NCBI GenBank assembly: GCA_003241695.1
Contig: QFPN01000002.1
Span: 522,563 to 586,562, forward strand
Reading direction: 5' to 3'
DNA from: Ancylobacter novellus
Lineage (GTDB): Bacteria; Pseudomonadota; Alphaproteobacteria; Rhizobiales; Methylopilaceae
Length of the DNA stretch: 64,000 nt
This document shows positions 15,745-23,604 of this stretch, one piece after another. The translations under genes and the position numbers were made by a program. The notes under the pieces were generated by a model that was not told the DNA's origin, did no database searches, and saw only the letters and a list, made by a program, of their open reading frames with translations. Each line of letters opens with the position of its first letter. Positions within the stretch are counted from its first letter, which is position 1.

Positions 15745-16440
15745 ATGAAGATATTGATCGCGGACGACCATTGGGTTGTGCGAGAGTCTCTGAAGCAGGT
15801 GGTGCGGCGGTTGCATCAAACGCTTGAGGTTTTCGAAGCGGAGACCTTCGCAGAGGCCGAGACGCTTCTGGCCGAACACCCGGACGTCGACCTGATGCTG
15901 GTCGATCTCGTCATGCCGGGATTCGAAGAGTTCGACGGTTTGCGCCGTTTGCGGGCGTCGTTTCCCGATACGCCCGTCGTGGTGATTTCCGTCCACGAGG
16001 ACGTCGACCACGTGATGCGCTCTCTCGAACAGGGCGTGATCGGATACATACCGAAATCGTCAGGAGGTCCCGAGATCGAGCGCGCCCTCGAACGCGTGCT
16101 CGAGGGCGAGGTGTCGTTTCCGCGCCGGATCATCGAGCGATCGAGCGCGCCAACGCCGATACGGTCGGCCGTGGCCGCCCCGGTCCGGGCTCAGTCAGCT
16201 CAGATTTCCGCGCAGGGGCTCGAGCGCGACGCCGACACGCTCACGGCGCGCGAGCGGGACGTCATCTCTCTGCTCGGCCAGGGTTATTCGGTGAAGCGCA
16301 TCGCCTCCGAACTCGATCTGAGCAGCCAGACGATCCGGGTTCATCTGAGCAACGTCATGAAGAAGCTCAACATGCGCGACCGCTCCGAGGCCGTGCATTA
16401 CGCGATCAGCAACTATGGAGCGCTCGCCGAGCGTGGCTGA
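15745..16440 (+). CDS. NarL/LuxR-type response regulator
   Basis: A 231-residue two-domain regulator. The receiver domain (1-120) has acidic residues D7/D8, phosphoacceptor D54 in MLVDLVMPG, a Ser in VVISVHE and the Lys of PKSSG. A linker of about 40 residues leads to a LuxR-type helix-turn-helix (about 163-215: LTARERDVISLLGQGYSVKRIA, then SSQTIRVHLSNVMKKL). The downstream hybrid kinase overlaps its 3' end by 26 bases, so they are a cognate pair. It is the best candidate to control the urt/dmf genes; characterised DMF loci also use a LuxR-family regulator (DmfR). Confidence 0.9.
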   Translation: MKILIADDHWVVRESLKQVVRRLHQTLEVFEAETFAEAETLLAEHPDVDLMLVDLVMPGFEEFDGLRRLRASFPDTPVVVISVHEDVDHVMRSLEQGVIGYIPKSSGGPEIERALERVLEGEVSFPRRIIERSSAPTPIRSAVAAPVRAQSAQISAQGLERDADTLTARERDVISLLGQGYSVKRIASELDLSSQTIRVHLSNVMKKLNMRDRSEAVHYAISNYGALAERG

Positions 16441-17953
16441 CGTCGCCCCATCGCCGGCGGCGACGCTCGACCAGACGGTTCTCTCCGGGCTCGACGCGCT
16501 GCCGAGCGGGGTCGCGATATGGTCCGCCGACCGCAATCTCGCTTACGCAAATCTGGCGTTAAGGCGGAGCCTCGACGCTGCGCCGATCCTTGGCGAGGCG
16601 TTCGATGCGTTCGTCCGGCGCGTCGCCCTCTCTCGCGAGCTGACGCTGCCTGATCCCGAAGCCTGGATCGCGGGCGAGATCGCCGATTTCGGCGAGGAGA
16701 AAGCCGTCGATTACGTGCTTGCCGCGGGTTCCGTCCTGAACGTCACGCAGCGCGCGACGGCCGATGGCGGGATGACCGTCGTCTATTCGGACGTCACCCA
16801 CGTCAAGCGCAACGAACAGGCGCTCCGGGAGGCCAAGGAGGTGGCCGAGGCGACGGACGAAGCGAAATCGCGATTCCTGCGCGCCGCCAACCATGATCTG
16901 CGACAGCCTTTGGCGTCGCTCAAGATCCTCATCTACAGCTGCATGCGCGAGGAGGCCGCGGAGATCCGCGCCGAAATGCTGCACGCGATGAGCGTCGCGG
17001 CGCTGATCATGGAGGATCTTCTCGCCGCCCTGCTGCAGATCGGCCAGCTCGACGCCGGCCGCATCCAGCCGAGGGTGACGAGTTTTCAGCTCTCCCAGAT
17101 CTTTGAACGTCTCGCCATCCAGTTCCGCCATCAGGCGGAAGAGAAGGGCCTCAAGCTGCGCTTCGTCACGCCGAAGGGCACAGTGGCGACCGACCGTGCG
17201 TTGCTCGAGCGGATTCTCTCGAACTTCGTCGCCAACGCCATTCGATACACGGAGGTCGGCGCGGTTCTGGTTGGGTGTCGCAAGGACGGCCGGATGCTGC
17301 GGATCGAAGTCGTCGACACGGGCCGTGGCGTCCGCGACGAGGATCGCGAGCGGGTGTTCGACGAATTCTATCGTGCGGCGGAGGAGCGCCGGGGCCAGAA
17401 AGGCGGTCTTGGTCTCGGGCTCAACATCGTCAAGCGGCTCGCGGAGCTGCTCGAGCATCCGGTCGGATTGGAGTCCCGGATCGGGCGCGGCTCGATCTTC
17501 TCCGTCACGGTCCCGCGCGGGAATGTCTGGCACAGCGAGGGGCGAGAGGCGGAAATCAGCGAAACGGTCGCGGGCGAGTTCGTCGGCACGCCCGTGCTGC
17601 TGGTCGAGGACGACGACATTCTTCGCCGCAGCATGACCCAGCTGCTGCAGCGCTGGGGCATCGAGGTCCACGCGGCGGCCGACGAGAGCGAGGCCGTCGA
17701 GCTTGCGGCGAGCGGCGTCGCGGTGAAGCTGATCGTCGCCGACTACAATCTGAAGAGCAGGACCGGCGTCGACGTGGTTCGCGCGTTGCGCGACGTGTTC
17801 GGCGCGGACACGCCGGCCATGATCCTCACTGCGGACGCCGAACCACGCGTCCTCGAGGGCATCCGCGGGGCTGGGCTGCCGGTCCTGATCAAGCCCGTGA
17901 GCCCGCCCCGCCTGCGCGTCCTCATGCACAATCTGCTGTTTGAACCCGGATAG
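16415..17953 (+). CDS. soluble hybrid sensor histidine kinase (PAS-HisKA-HATPase-REC)
   Basis: A 512-residue kinase with no signal peptide or membrane segment. The N-terminal 20-130 region looks PAS-like (LPSGVAIWSADRNLAYAN). HisKA follows with H160 in FLRAANHDLRQPLASLK, then the ATPase boxes NFVANAIRYT, VDTGRGV and GLGLGLNIVKRL. A C-terminal receiver has LLVEDDD and the acceptor Asp in IVADYNLKS. This is the layout of soluble DNA-locus kinases such as the RcsC/AruS-like HDLRQPL group. The absence of a transmembrane sensor means the signal must come from the cytoplasm, possibly through the binding-protein homologue encoded next. Confidence 0.9.
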   Translation: MERSPSVADVAPSPAATLDQTVLSGLDALPSGVAIWSADRNLAYANLALRRSLDAAPILGEAFDAFVRRVALSRELTLPDPEAWIAGEIADFGEEKAVDYVLAAGSVLNVTQRATADGGMTVVYSDVTHVKRNEQALREAKEVAEATDEAKSRFLRAANHDLRQPLASLKILIYSCMREEAAEIRAEMLHAMSVAALIMEDLLAALLQIGQLDAGRIQPRVTSFQLSQIFERLAIQFRHQAEEKGLKLRFVTPKGTVATDRALLERILSNFVANAIRYTEVGAVLVGCRKDGRMLRIEVVDTGRGVRDEDRERVFDEFYRAAEERRGQKGGLGLGLNIVKRLAELLEHPVGLESRIGRGSIFSVTVPRGNVWHSEGREAEISETVAGEFVGTPVLLVEDDDILRRSMTQLLQRWGIEVHAAADESEAVELAASGVAVKLIVADYNLKSRTGVDVVRALRDVFGADTPAMILTADAEPRVLEGIRGAGLPVLIKPVSPPRLRVLMHNLLFEPG

Positions 17954-17961
17954 ATCGGCCG

Positions 17962-19266
17962 ATGCGCCGACCGATCACGCTGAAGGATACCCACTTGGAC
18001 GTCCATGCGCCGCCCGTTCCGATTGGAAGCATGATCCCGCTGACAGGGCCTTCCGCGGCGGACGGGGCGGAATTCCGCAAGGGCATGATCCTGGCGGTCG
18101 AGGAGCTCAACGCTCGCGGGGGTCTGCTGGGCCGGCGGATCGAGCCGATCTTCGTCGACACCTGCCGGCAGACCGCGGAAGAGGTCGTGAGCGCCGCCCG
18201 GTTTCTCATCGAGAAGCACAAGGTTCACGCCATCGTCAACGGCTACAATATCGGTCCGCAGAACTCGGAGTACGAACCGATCGCAGACGCCGGAATTATC
18301 TACGTCCATTCCAATACGTTGTTGCAGCACCACGATACGGTGATGAGCGATCCGGACCGCTATTTCGGATGCTTCATGGCGGATCCTGCCGATTACTGGT
18401 ACGGTCCCGGCTTCATCAAGTTTATTTCCTGGCTGCGCGACACCGGCCAGTGGACGCCGAATTCCGACCGATTGGCCATCATCTCGGGCTCGAAGCCCTA
18501 CAGCATCGTCATCGCGCGGGCGATGGCCGCGGCTGCGGCCGAGTACGGGTGGCGGGTCTGCTACGGACCCCGGATCGTCCAGACGCCGACGACCCAATGG
18601 CGCGAGGTGATCAACGAGGTGCGCGAGACCCAGCCGGCCGTGCTTGCCAACACGCATTTCTACGCCGGCGACCTCAGCTATTTTCAGCGCCAGTTCATGG
18701 AGCAGCCGATGGATTGCATCGTCTATCTCCAGTACGGCGCAATGCATCAGACCTTCACGGACATCGCCCGCGAAGACAGCGTCGGCGTGATCGTCTCCTC
18801 TGTCATCGGCCTGTTGCGCGACGAGATGGGCAAGCGCTTCGAGGCGCGATACGTGGCGCGTTTCGGCGAAGGCTCAACGGCCGGCATCGGCTGCCAGACC
18901 TACAGCAATCTGCATCACTACGCCGTCGCGGCTGCGATGGCCGGCGGCTCCGGCGCTCCGGGCGACTTCGAGCAGAACCGGAAGGTCGCCTTCGCGCTGA
19001 AGGGCATGATCTACCGCAGCGTCCAGGGCACCATCCGCTACAATCCGGACTGGCAGGCGGTCGAACCGTATCCGATCGTCACCCACGACCCGTCGCTCGG
19101 CATGCCGCATATTTTCTATCAGATCCAGGACTTCCGGAAGTCGCTGTCGATGATCGCGCCGGAGCCCTACAACACCGACCGCTTCATTCTGCCGCCGTGG
19201 ATGAGCGGCCGGAGCGCCGCGCCGAAGCCCGCGCCGAGCAATCCGCGGGGCTTGACCAATCTCTGA
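17962..19266 (+). CDS. cytoplasmic periplasmic-binding-protein-like amide sensor (AmiC/UrtA family)
   Basis: A 434-residue type I binding-protein fold (IGSMIPLTGPSAADGAEFRKGM near residue 20, then LGRRIEPIFVDT, then YFGCFMADPADYWYG). It starts directly in the fold with a charged N terminus (MRRPITLKDTH) and has no signal peptide, as in AmiC of Pseudomonas, which works inside the cell as a ligand sensor. It lies eight bases after the soluble kinase gene. I infer that it presents a bound amide or urea to the kinase. A secreted transporter subunit is less likely because urtA already fills that role and no export signal is present. Confidence 0.85.
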   Translation: MRRPITLKDTHLDVHAPPVPIGSMIPLTGPSAADGAEFRKGMILAVEELNARGGLLGRRIEPIFVDTCRQTAEEVVSAARFLIEKHKVHAIVNGYNIGPQNSEYEPIADAGIIYVHSNTLLQHHDTVMSDPDRYFGCFMADPADYWYGPGFIKFISWLRDTGQWTPNSDRLAIISGSKPYSIVIARAMAAAAAEYGWRVCYGPRIVQTPTTQWREVINEVRETQPAVLANTHFYAGDLSYFQRQFMEQPMDCIVYLQYGAMHQTFTDIAREDSVGVIVSSVIGLLRDEMGKRFEARYVARFGEGSTAGIGCQTYSNLHHYAVAAAMAGGSGAPGDFEQNRKVAFALKGMIYRSVQGTIRYNPDWQAVEPYPIVTHDPSLGMPHIFYQIQDFRKSLSMIAPEPYNTDRFILPPWMSGRSAAPKPAPSNPRGLTNL

Positions 19267-19335
19267 GCAGCCGCGCCGCTTGCAGTCGCGGCCGTCCTGA
19301 GCGTTAATTCCTTCAGCGGCGCACGCCGCATCTTT

Positions 19336-19405
19336 CCGCCCGACAGGATCGTCGGGCGGGCTTCCGGCAAGGGCGCCGGCCGACGACGGGATTCGCCCGT
19401 CGTCG
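19336..19405 (+). other. two strong hairpins before the CbbQ-like gene
   Basis: A 9-bp stem (19336-19344/19351-19359, 6-base loop) is followed by a perfect 10-bp stem (19381-19390/19396-19405, loop ATTCG). Neither has a T-run. They sit between the sensor gene and the AAA+ gene and could process or stabilise the transcript, or set relative expression. Confidence 0.5.
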
Positions 19406-19436
19406 CATGAGCCGCCCATACCCGCCGGATCCCACG

Positions 19437-20270
19437 ATGTCTCAAGATCTTCCCAACCTTGCCGCTCATATGATCCGGGACGAGCCGTTCTATCGGCCGG
19501 TCGGCGGAGAGATCGATCTGTTCGACGCGGCCTATGCGCGCCGGCTTCCGGTCATGCTCAAGGGCCCGACGGGTTGCGGCAAGACGAGGTTCATCGAGCA
19601 CATGGCGTGGCGTCTTGGTCGGCCGCTCGTCACCGTCGCGGCGCATGAGGACCTCACCGCCGCGGACCTCGCCGGCCGCTACCTGCTCGCGCCCGAAGGC
19701 ACGGTCTGGCACGACGGGCCGCTCACGACCGCGGTCCGGCAGGGCGCGATATGCTACCTCGACGAGATCGTGGAGGCGCGGCAGGACACGACGGTCGTCA
19801 TCCACCCGCTGACCGACGCCCGCCGTGCGCTGCCGCTCGAGAAGAAGGGCGAGCTTGTCGAGGCGCACCCCGATTTCCAGCTCACCATCTCCTACAATCC
19901 CGGCTACCAGAGCGCGGTCAAGGATCTGAAGGAATCTACGAAGCAGCGTTTCGTGGCGATCGAGTTCGGTTATCCGGAGCCCGCGATCGAAGCCGAGATC
20001 GTCGTTCGCGAGGCGCAGGTCGACGCGGATGTCGCCTCGGGTCTGGTCGAGGTGGGGCTTCGTTCCCGGCATCTGCGCGGCCACGGCCTCGCAGAGGGCG
20101 CCTCGACCCGGATGCTGATCCACGCAGGCAAGCTGATCGGCGCCGGCGCGTCGCTCGACGCGGCGCTGAAGGCTGCGATCCTGCTGCCGATCACCGATGA
20201 GCCGGACCTGCGCGAGGCGCTCGGCGCGGCGATCGCCGCCGCGCTCCCGGCGGCGCTGCGCGCGGGATGA
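19437..20270 (+). CDS. MoxR-family AAA+ ATPase, CbbQ/NorQ type
   Basis: A 277-residue AAA+ protein of the CbbQ/NirQ/NorQ group. It has FYRPVGGEIDLFDAAYARRLPVMLKGPTGCGKT (Walker A at about 45-52), Walker B ICYLDEIVEAR, ISYNPGYQ (sensor 1 region) and the arginine-rich C-terminal lid. These ATPases form hexamers that work with a VWA partner to activate metalloenzymes or Rubisco. I prefer ATG 19437 because the next upstream ATG (19407) abuts a stable hairpin and adds a non-family extension. It overlaps the next gene by four bases (ATGA). Confidence 0.9.
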   Translation: MSQDLPNLAAHMIRDEPFYRPVGGEIDLFDAAYARRLPVMLKGPTGCGKTRFIEHMAWRLGRPLVTVAAHEDLTAADLAGRYLLAPEGTVWHDGPLTTAVRQGAICYLDEIVEARQDTTVVIHPLTDARRALPLEKKGELVEAHPDFQLTISYNPGYQSAVKDLKESTKQRFVAIEFGYPEPAIEAEIVVREAQVDADVASGLVEVGLRSRHLRGHGLAEGASTRMLIHAGKLIGAGASLDAALKAAILLPITDEPDLREALGAAIAAALPAALRAG

Positions 20271-22552
20271 GCGACGTCGCGCTGCTGGATGCGCCGCCCT
20301 CGGGGCCGAAGCGCGCCGCGCTGTCGGGCCTGCTGCTCGATCGCGCCGACGTCGGACCCGCGCTCCGGCGCGCGCTGTCGCTTCTGGACGCACGCTGGAG
20401 CGTCGACGAGATCGAGCTCTGGGGCGACGGCGCGCTTTCGCTTCTGCATGCGAACGCCGGCGCGCGCTGCCTGACCACGTTCTTCCGTCTGTCCGAGACC
20501 GCTTGCGGGACCCAGGGCTCCGCCGCTCTGGCGGGCGACGCCCGCGGCGCGGTCGACGTTGCGCGGCATGCCGGCTCGGCGGCGGCGCTCGTCTGTCTGG
20601 AAGCGCTCCCGGCCGCATGGCTGCGGCTGCCTGGCGCGGGCGAGCGTGCGCGATGGTGGAGCGGTCTCGTCCGGCTCGCCCGCGAGGCCCCGCACTGCGT
20701 GTCGCTGGCCGCCGCCAACACGCCGGCCGTGCTGGCCGCAGGCGACGGCGCGGCTTTTGAAAGCTTCGTCTCTGCGGGACTGAAAGCGGCGGGAAGGAAT
20801 CGCGCGCGGCAGGCGTCGTTCTTTTCGCTGGCCGACCCCGCCGCGCGCCGGTTGCTCGAGCGCGCCGGCGGCGCGGTGGGCTTCGACGAGGTCGAACGCC
20901 GCCTGTCGACGTTCGGCCGCGCGCTGTGGGGAGAGATCCCGCGACTCGTCGCGCTCGAAGGCGCCGCCGGAGCGCCGGTTCCGCAGAGGGTCTCCATCGT
21001 CGGCGATCTCGTGCGGCTCCCGCATGTGTGGCGTGGGGTTCCCGCCGCGGCCGCCGAACCGCTTTATCGCGCGGCGCTCGCGCACGCCCAGGCTCATCTC
21101 GCCTTCGGCGCACGGCAGAAGGTCGGCAAGCTCAAGCCGCTGCAGATCGCGTTGGTCGGTCTCGTTGAGGACGCGCGCGTCGAGGCGTTGGCGCTTCGCC
21201 GCTTTCCCGGATTGAGGCGTCTGTGGACGCCGTGGCACGAGGCGAGGCCGGGCGACGCCATGACGGCTGCGGCGCTCATGGCGCGGCTCGCCCGCGCCTT
21301 GTTCGATCCGGGCTATGAGGATCCGGACGGTTTCGTCGAGAAGGGGCGGCGGCTTTTCGCCGAGGCCTCCGGCCGCCTCGATGATCCCGCGATGGCGCGT
21401 GCGGTCGGCGGCCTGCTCGGCAACGACCTCGGCCAGATGCGGCTGCGTTTCGATCCGAAGGCCTATGTGGTCGAGCCGCTCTATCGCGACGACAATCTCG
21501 GCCTCTGGGACTTCGACGATCCGCCGGACGAACAGGCCGAGGAGATCGAGCAGGCCGTCGACGCGGCGCGTCCGACGCCGCGCGAGGAGGAAGACGGCCG
21601 TTCGTCCGACGAACTGCCCGAGGAGCAGACCGGCAAGGCGCGCGAGGCGCCCGCCGACGACAGCGGGCCCGTGGTCGCGACCTATCCGGAATGGGACCGG
21701 GCGGCGGGCGTCGAGCGGCCGTCCTGGGTCATGGTGCGCGACGCCCCGGCGGCGCATGGCGACGTCCGAGCGCTCGAAGCGCGTCTCGAAGGCCTCGGCG
21801 GTTTCGGCGAACGCATCGCTCGGCTCGTGCGGGGCGCCCGCGTCGGCCGCGCGGCGCGGCTCAAGCGCCAGCCGGAAGGCTTCGACCTCGACCTCGACGC
21901 CGCCGTCGACGCCGCGGTCGCGCTGCGGACCGGCGATCTCCCCGACGACCGCATCCATCGCGCCTCCGGCAAGCGCGCCCGCGACGTCGCGACCGTCGTG
22001 CTGGTGGACGTCTCGGAATCGACGCGGGACCGGATCGGGGACGACACCGTGCTCGGCGTCGAGCGGATCGCGGTCGCGGCTCTCGCCCGCGCCATGGCGG
22101 CGCTCGGCGACGCCTTCGCCATCCGCGCCTTCGCCTCCTGCGGGCGCGAGGACGTGCGGTTGATCCGCGTGAAGGACTTCGGCGATCCGTTCGACGCCGC
22201 CGCGACGGCGCGGCTCGCCGGTCTCACGCCGGGCCTGTCGACCCGCCTTGGCGCCGCGCTGCGCCATGTTGGAGCGGAACTGGAGGGGGTGCGCGCGCAT
22301 CGCAAGCTGGTCATCGCGCTGACCGACGGCGAGCCGTCCGACATCGACGTCGCCGATCCGCTCGATCTGGCGGAGGACGCGCGGCGCGCGACGCTCGCGC
22401 TCAGGCGGCGCGGCGTCGACGTGTTCGGCGTGACGCTCGGGGAGGGGAGGCCGACCGCCGCCTTCGGGCGCGCCAACACCATTCCCGCGGCGCGGCTCGA
22501 GGAATTGCCGGCGCGGCTGTCGGAACTCTATTTCCGGCTGGCGAGGCTCTGA
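20267..22552 (+). CDS. VWA-domain activator protein, CbbO/NorD type
   Basis: A 761-residue partner of the CbbQ-like ATPase. The N-terminal two thirds are the CbbO/NorD helical region (for example KLKPLQIALVGLVEDARVEALA, and PGLRRLWTPWHEARPGD). A low-complexity acidic linker (about 415-470) leads to a C-terminal von Willebrand A domain with an intact MIDAS motif DVSEST (about residue 583), then GLSTRLGAALRH (MIDAS Thr) and LTDGEPSD. In known pairs the VWA subunit recruits the target enzyme. No Rubisco or NO reductase genes are nearby, so the DMFase or the Rieske-like protein is the inferred client. Its last 25 bases overlap the convergent oxyR gene. Confidence 0.88.
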   Translation: MSDVALLDAPPSGPKRAALSGLLLDRADVGPALRRALSLLDARWSVDEIELWGDGALSLLHANAGARCLTTFFRLSETACGTQGSAALAGDARGAVDVARHAGSAAALVCLEALPAAWLRLPGAGERARWWSGLVRLAREAPHCVSLAAANTPAVLAAGDGAAFESFVSAGLKAAGRNRARQASFFSLADPAARRLLERAGGAVGFDEVERRLSTFGRALWGEIPRLVALEGAAGAPVPQRVSIVGDLVRLPHVWRGVPAAAAEPLYRAALAHAQAHLAFGARQKVGKLKPLQIALVGLVEDARVEALALRRFPGLRRLWTPWHEARPGDAMTAAALMARLARALFDPGYEDPDGFVEKGRRLFAEASGRLDDPAMARAVGGLLGNDLGQMRLRFDPKAYVVEPLYRDDNLGLWDFDDPPDEQAEEIEQAVDAARPTPREEEDGRSSDELPEEQTGKAREAPADDSGPVVATYPEWDRAAGVERPSWVMVRDAPAAHGDVRALEARLEGLGGFGERIARLVRGARVGRAARLKRQPEGFDLDLDAAVDAAVALRTGDLPDDRIHRASGKRARDVATVVLVDVSESTRDRIGDDTVLGVERIAVAALARAMAALGDAFAIRAFASCGREDVRLIRVKDFGDPFDAAATARLAGLTPGLSTRLGAALRHVGAELEGVRAHRKLVIALTDGEPSDIDVADPLDLAEDARRATLALRRRGVDVFGVTLGEGRPTAAFGRANTIPAARLEELPARLSELYFRLARL

Positions 22553-23451
22553 CGCGGCGCGAGAGCCGATTGTCGAACCAGCTCGCTGATCTCGAGAAGT
22601 TGCGCGGCGAGCGGGCTCGTCTTGCGCCACACCATGCCGATGGTCCGGCGCGGCTGCGGCGTCTTGAAACGCGCGATCGACACCGAGGCCGAACGGGTTT
22701 CGACCGCCACCGCCATCTCGGGAATGAGCGTGATCCCGAGACCCGCCTCGACCATCTGAACCAGCGTCGACAACGAGCTTGCGTCGAGCAGATCCCGCGC
22801 CGACGCGGCGTGCGGGCTCCTGTTGCAGAACGACAGCGCCTGGTCGCGGAAGCAGTGGCCTTCCTCGAGGAGCAGCAGCCTCATTTCGCGAAGGGTTTCG
22901 CGATCCGGGATCGGCTTGCCTTCGTCCCCGCTCGGCCGCACGAGCACGAAGTCTTCGGTAAAGAGCGCGGCTTCCGTGAGCGAAGGCTCCGACACCGGCA
23001 AGGCCACGATCGCCATGTCGAGCCGTCCCTCGTTCAGCTCCTGGACGAGCTTCGGGGTCAGCGTCTCGCGAACGTGAAGATCCAGCCCCTCGTGCAGCCG
23101 TGTGAGTTCGCCGACGAGGCTGGGCAACAGATAGGGCGCGATCGTCGGTATCACGCCGATGCGCAGCCGCCCCACCAGGCCGCCGCGTGACGCGCGGGCG
23201 TATTCCTCAAGATCGTCCAGCGCGCGCAGGATGTCCCTGGCCCGCAACGCGATCTCCTCGCCGAAACTCGTGAGCCGCACCTGCCGCCTGTCCCGCTCGA
23301 ACAGCGCCGCTCCCAGCTCCTCCTCAAGGGATTTGATCTGCATCGACAACGCCGGCTGGGAAATCGCGCAGGCTTCCGCCGCGCGCCCGAAATGGCCGTG
23401 CCGCGCCAGCGCCTCGAAGTAGCGAAACTGCTTGAGCGTGAGGTTATTCAT
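22528..23451 (-). CDS. oxyR: hydrogen peroxide-sensing LysR-type activator OxyR
   Basis: A 307-residue LysR-family regulator with an N-terminal winged helix (LKQFRYFEALARHGHFGRAA, then SQPALSMQIKSLEEELG). Redox cysteines C200 and C209 in EEGHCFRDQALSFC are spaced as in Escherichia coli OxyR (C199/C208). It is divergent from katG across 153 bp, the usual arrangement for peroxide-inducible katG. The 3' end runs 25 bases into the oppositely transcribed VWA gene. Confidence 0.95.
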   Translation of the reverse strand: MNNLTLKQFRYFEALARHGHFGRAAEACAISQPALSMQIKSLEEELGAALFERDRRQVRLTSFGEEIALRARDILRALDDLEEYARASRGGLVGRLRIGVIPTIAPYLLPSLVGELTRLHEGLDLHVRETLTPKLVQELNEGRLDMAIVALPVSEPSLTEAALFTEDFVLVRPSGDEGKPIPDRETLREMRLLLLEEGHCFRDQALSFCNRSPHAASARDLLDASSLSTLVQMVEAGLGITLIPEMAVAVETRSASVSIARFKTPQPRRTIGMVWRKTSPLAAQLLEISELVRQSALAPRQSLASRK

Positions 23452-23460
23452 AGGCTGCGC

Positions 23461-23510
23461 TTATCGTCATAATTAGAAAATCGGAATTAATATAATGAAA
23501 CGGGTTTGGT
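23461..23510 (+). promoter_or_regulatory. oxyR-katG intergenic control region
   Basis: An AT-rich patch between the divergent genes contains a perfect TATAAT (23491-23496) in katG orientation with no recognisable -35, as expected for an activator-dependent promoter. An ATTA/TAAT imperfect dyad (23472-23491) overlaps where OxyR should bind. The katG leader would be about 100 nt. Confidence 0.55.
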
Positions 23511-23604
23511 AAGAGGCGCGCAGGGAGCGGGAGACCGCGCCGTCCGGCGCGGTCCGATCGCCAACGAAAGCACCTTAGTCAGCCGAGCCAAATCGGAGAA
23601 CAAG

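Noticed and set aside
16559..17929. Minus-strand open frame opposite the hybrid kinase
   Set aside because: The plus strand carries the kinase and receiver motifs and overlaps its response regulator; the reverse frame has none.
17962..19266. Assigning this binding-protein homologue as a transporter subunit
   Set aside because: It has no signal peptide or lipobox, it is next to a kinase gene, and the urt operon already has its own exported binding protein.
19167..22630. Overlapping long minus-strand frames opposite the AAA+/VWA genes
   Set aside because: The protein is almost wholly Arg-rich and the plus strand has Walker and MIDAS motifs.
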